The notes under the pieces are model-generated. The model was not told the origin of the DNA and searched no databases. It saw nothing but the letters and a program-made list of their open reading frames with translations. From positions 1 to 22,825 of the forward strand of contig DAXB01000041.1 of NCBI GenBank assembly GCA_002506175.1: a stretch of 22,825 nucleotides of DNA, in the 5' to 3' direction. This DNA comes from Methanomassiliicoccaceae archaeon UBA113 (GTDB taxonomy: Archaea > Thermoplasmatota > Thermoplasmata > Methanomassiliicoccales > Methanomethylophilaceae). Both the position numbers and the translations under genes were made by a program. Positions 21,269-22,825 of this stretch are shown here, in pieces (position 1 is the first letter of the stretch; each line of letters begins with the position of its first letter).

Positions 21269-21571
21269 TTACCGTTTCTTTTTCTGCGGTACTTTCAGCT
21301 CAGGATAGGCATCTCTCACTGTTCTGAGAGTTCCCGAAGTAATGAGGGATTCCGTATCAGGATACCTCTCTTTCATTGTCGATGAGATCTTCTCGATCTC
21401 GGAAGGGCTGCATCTTATGATTGCCTTTCCTCCGAAGCTCGTGATGACCTTGAAATCGGGCATCTCCTGGACGAGTGACGATAAGGCGTCCAACATATCG
21501 TTCCTGCCTGTTTCAGCAGGAACGGTGAACACCACATAGCGACGCCTCCCGCGCACCGATTTTACGACCAT
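21269..21571 (-). CDS. rnp2: Ribonuclease P protein component 2 (Pop5)
   Basis: A 100-residue protein matching archaeal Pop5, which binds the catalytic domain of RNase P RNA together with Rpp30 and supports tRNA 5'-end maturation. Recognisable parts are the basic start VKSVRGRRRYVVFTV, the FGGKAIIRCSP strand, SGTLRT near residue 78, and a lysine-rich tail. It is slightly shorter than many Pop5 proteins. In many archaea rnp3 (Rpp30) and rpl15e lie just upstream; here that position is an AT-rich non-coding stretch. It ends in TAA. Confidence 0.85.
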   Translation of the reverse strand: MVVKSVRGRRRYVVFTVPAETGRNDMLDALSSLVQEMPDFKVITSFGGKAIIRCSPSEIEKISSTMKERYPDTESLITSGTLRTVRDAYPELKVPQKKKR

Positions 21572-21689
21572 ATTCGCCTGTATTCTTTTCGTGGACTTAA
21601 CATCTTCCGTCTAGTCGGAACAATGTCTCTCAGGATGGTTTCAAAAGAAGGATTTTAAGGCATTCCTAAATTATTTATCATGGAATGTT

Positions 21690-21707
21690 GGATATATTGA
21701 TATATCC
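21690..21707. promoter_or_regulatory. TATA-containing palindrome before the orphan ORF
   Basis: GGATATAT-TG-ATATATCC is a perfect 8-bp inverted repeat with a 2-base spacer. Its left arm is centred about 26 bases before the ATG at 21719, so it could be the TATA box of a leaderless gene. The symmetry would also suit a dimeric repressor. Confidence 0.4.
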
Positions 21708-21718
21708 ACTAATCGAGC

Positions 21719-21901
21719 ATGTGCCAGTATATCAAAAAAGGAGTTGTTTTCAATTCCATTATAGTTAAAGATAACTTTAGTTGGATTGATCCAAAAAAGG
21801 CCCATTTTTATTTCGTATATAGACGAAGTAAAAAAAAATATTCAACTATTATGCAAGTAGAATTATCAAAAAGGATAATAGATTTGAATAGGCAATATTG
21901 A
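21719..21901 (+). CDS. Small AT-rich hypothetical ORF
   Basis: I do not recognise this 60-residue ORF. It begins MCQYIKKGVVFNSIIVKDNF, is rich in lysine, isoleucine and tyrosine, and has no clear membrane segment or motif. Its base composition is much more AT-rich than all surrounding genes, which suggests recent acquisition or a non-coding origin. In favour of coding, a TATA-bearing palindrome lies at the right distance for a leaderless start, and 60 open codons are somewhat long for such AT-rich DNA. A second open frame, shifted by one base, continues from 21888 to 22022. It may be a real small gene, the front half of a broken one, or chance. Confidence 0.3.
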   Translation: MCQYIKKGVVFNSIIVKDNFSWIDPKKAHFYFVYRRSKKKYSTIMQVELSKRIIDLNRQY

Positions 21902-22015
21902 ACGTCTGGCTGTCATAAGAAAATACGAAAAACAGGCTAAAAAACAAAATCCTATTTTTGAAATATTTTTTGAAGTTTTTAAAACAATTCTAATTATAAA
22001 AATGTTTCATAATCT

Positions 22016-22037
22016 TACTTAATATACCTATAGGTAT
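22016..22037 (+). promoter_or_regulatory. hdrA TATA box with overlapping 14-bp palindrome
   Basis: ACTTAATATA (22016-22026) is a TATA-like element that would start transcription near 22046. Overlapping its end, ATACCTATAGGTAT (22024-22037) is a perfect palindrome lying between the TATA box and the predicted start, a classical place for a repressor site. The function is inferred from position only. Confidence 0.45.
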
Positions 22038-22071
22038 TATCTTTTTACATTCCAAAAACGGAGGCAATGAT

Positions 22072-22825
22072 TTGAGTAAGTCAGCATTGGTTATCGGAGG
22101 AGGAATTGCAGGAATCCAGGCTTCCCTGGATCTCGCAGACAGGGACATTCACGTCTACCTTGTGGAGAAAGACCCCACAATCGGAGGAGTGATGTGCCGT
22201 CTGGACAAGACATTCCCTACGAATGATTGTTCCGCCTGTATCCTCTCGCCTAAAATGGCAGATTGTAACGGACACCCCAACATCGACGTTTTGACCTATC
22301 ACGAGGTTCAGAAAGTCGAGGGTGAGGCAGGAAACTTCAAAGTAACAGTCCTCAAGAAGGCCAGGTACGTCAACCCTAAGGAGTGTACCGGCTGTGGAGA
22401 CTGTATGGCAAAGTGTCCTGTGAAGAACATCCCGGACAAATACGAGTTCGGGCTCACAAACAGAAAAGCAATCTACATCCCCCACGCACAGGCTGTGCCC
22501 AGGGTTGCAGTCATCGATGCAAGCGTCTGCATGAAGATCAACAAGGACAAGTGCGGAAACTGTGAGAAAGCTTGCGGTAAGGGAGCAATCCACTACGATG
22601 ACAAGGATGAGATCATCACACTCGAAGTCGGATCGATCATCGCTGCTACCGGATTCAAGGTCTGGGACGGAAAGATCGCAACCGAGTACGGATACGGCAG
22701 ATACCAGAACGTCGTCACCGCAATCGAGTACGAGAGGATTATGTGCGCATCCGGACCTCACAGAGGACACATCGTCGTCCCCTCATCCGGAGAGACACCT
22801 AAGAAGATCGCTTACATCCAGTGCT
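22072..22825 (+). CDS. hdrA: CoB-CoM heterodisulfide reductase subunit A (N-terminal part)
   Basis: The first 251 codons of HdrA, which continues beyond the window. HdrA is the flavin-bifurcating subunit of the HdrABC/MvhADG complex, coupling heterodisulfide reduction to ferredoxin reduction in methanogens. The FAD-binding GGGIAG is at 9-14. LDKTFPTNDCSACILSPKM contains C53 and C56, the conserved HdrA cluster region. A ferredoxin motif CTGCGDCMAKCP has C105, C108, C111 and C115, and further cysteines at 153, 161, 164 and 168 can form a second cluster. The start is a TTG: GGAGG (22060-22064) is 7 bases upstream, whereas the nearby ATG at 22067 closes after two codons. Confidence 0.93.
   Translation, partial: MSKSALVIGGGIAGIQASLDLADRDIHVYLVEKDPTIGGVMCRLDKTFPTNDCSACILSPKMADCNGHPNIDVLTYHEVQKVEGEAGNFKVTVLKKARYVNPKECTGCGDCMAKCPVKNIPDKYEFGLTNRKAIYIPHAQAVPRVAVIDASVCMKINKDKCGNCEKACGKGAIHYDDKDEIITLEVGSIIAATGFKVWDGKIATEYGYGRYQNVVTAIEYERIMCASGPHRGHIVVPSSGETPKKIAYIQC

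Larger units (their letters stand above)
21572..22071. other. AT-rich intergenic region between Pop5 and hdrA
   Basis: About 500 bases with no conserved gene. By hand count, G+C is 16 of 60 in 21781-21840, 19 of 60 in 21901-21960 and 8 of 60 in 21961-22020, against 32 of 60 at the start of hdrA. It holds a possible Pop5 leader with a TTCCG/CGGAA hairpin (21605-21620), an inverted repeat CATTCC/GGAATG (21661-21687), a TATA-containing palindrome (21690-21707), a 60-codon orphan ORF, and the hdrA promoter. I see no tRNA, rRNA or transposon ends. Confidence 0.6.

Noticed and set aside
21829..21838. Run of nine A residues in the orphan ORF as the site of the frameshift
   Set aside because: If the frame shifted there into the frame of the downstream ORF, it would meet a TAG at 21858 and a TGA at 21885. 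Any shift must lie between about 21888 and 21899.
1..22825. In-frame UAG (pyrrolysine) read-through within genes
   Set aside because: All confident genes end in TGA or TAA, and no gene appears truncated at a TAG with a conserved continuation.

Overview
The window looks like a piece of a methanogenic archaeal chromosome. I favour Methanomassiliicoccales (Thermoplasmatota), with moderate confidence. Three things point there: a fully archaeal information-processing gene set (aIF2-alpha, L44e, S27e, archaeal TyrRS, exosome, proteasome alpha, SBDS, Rpo12, RNase P Pop5), a heterodisulfide reductase HdrA gene at the right edge, and stop-codon use. By hand count, 23 of the 25 confident complete genes end in TGA, 2 in TAA and none in TAG, the pattern expected where UAG is reserved for pyrrolysine. 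Coding DNA is about half G+C. Many starts sit about 26 bases from a TATA box, so leaderless mRNAs look common.

Left end (1-1380, minus strand): a ribosomal-protein operon rpl44e-rps27e-eif2A (last gene cut by the window edge), preceded by rpiA. Divergent from rpiA is dph6 (plus strand), whose 3' end overlaps copA tail to tail. From 8242 down to 2131 runs a minus-strand chain of three genes joined by ATGA overlaps: a 1239-residue helicase-nuclease (HRDC, DUF4011, SF1 helicase, Vsr/DUF559-like nuclease), then copZ and copA (copper chaperone and Cu(I) P-type ATPase). This defence-like enzyme coupled to copper export is the least expected arrangement in the window.

Middle (8287-16437): an FlK-type hotdog thioesterase divergent from the helicase, an MFS drug exporter overlapping its tail, an orphan TctA-family membrane protein, tyrS, a cysteine-rich DUF1847 protein, a DHH phosphoesterase and a NatA/NatB-like ABC exporter pair. 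Three times a hairpin-plus-U-tract terminator runs directly into the TATA box of the next gene.

Right part (16517-21571, minus strand): the classical archaeal exosome/proteasome superoperon, Pop5 (own unit), then psmA-SBDS-rrp4-rrp41-rrp42-rpl37ae-rpo12-pcc1-pfdB. It links RNA decay, protein decay, ribosome maturation, transcription and chaperone functions.

Right edge: an AT-rich, palindrome-bearing stretch of about 400 bases holding a small orphan ORF, then hdrA (plus strand, TTG start, cut by the window end). I see no rRNA, tRNA, CRISPR array or insertion sequence.
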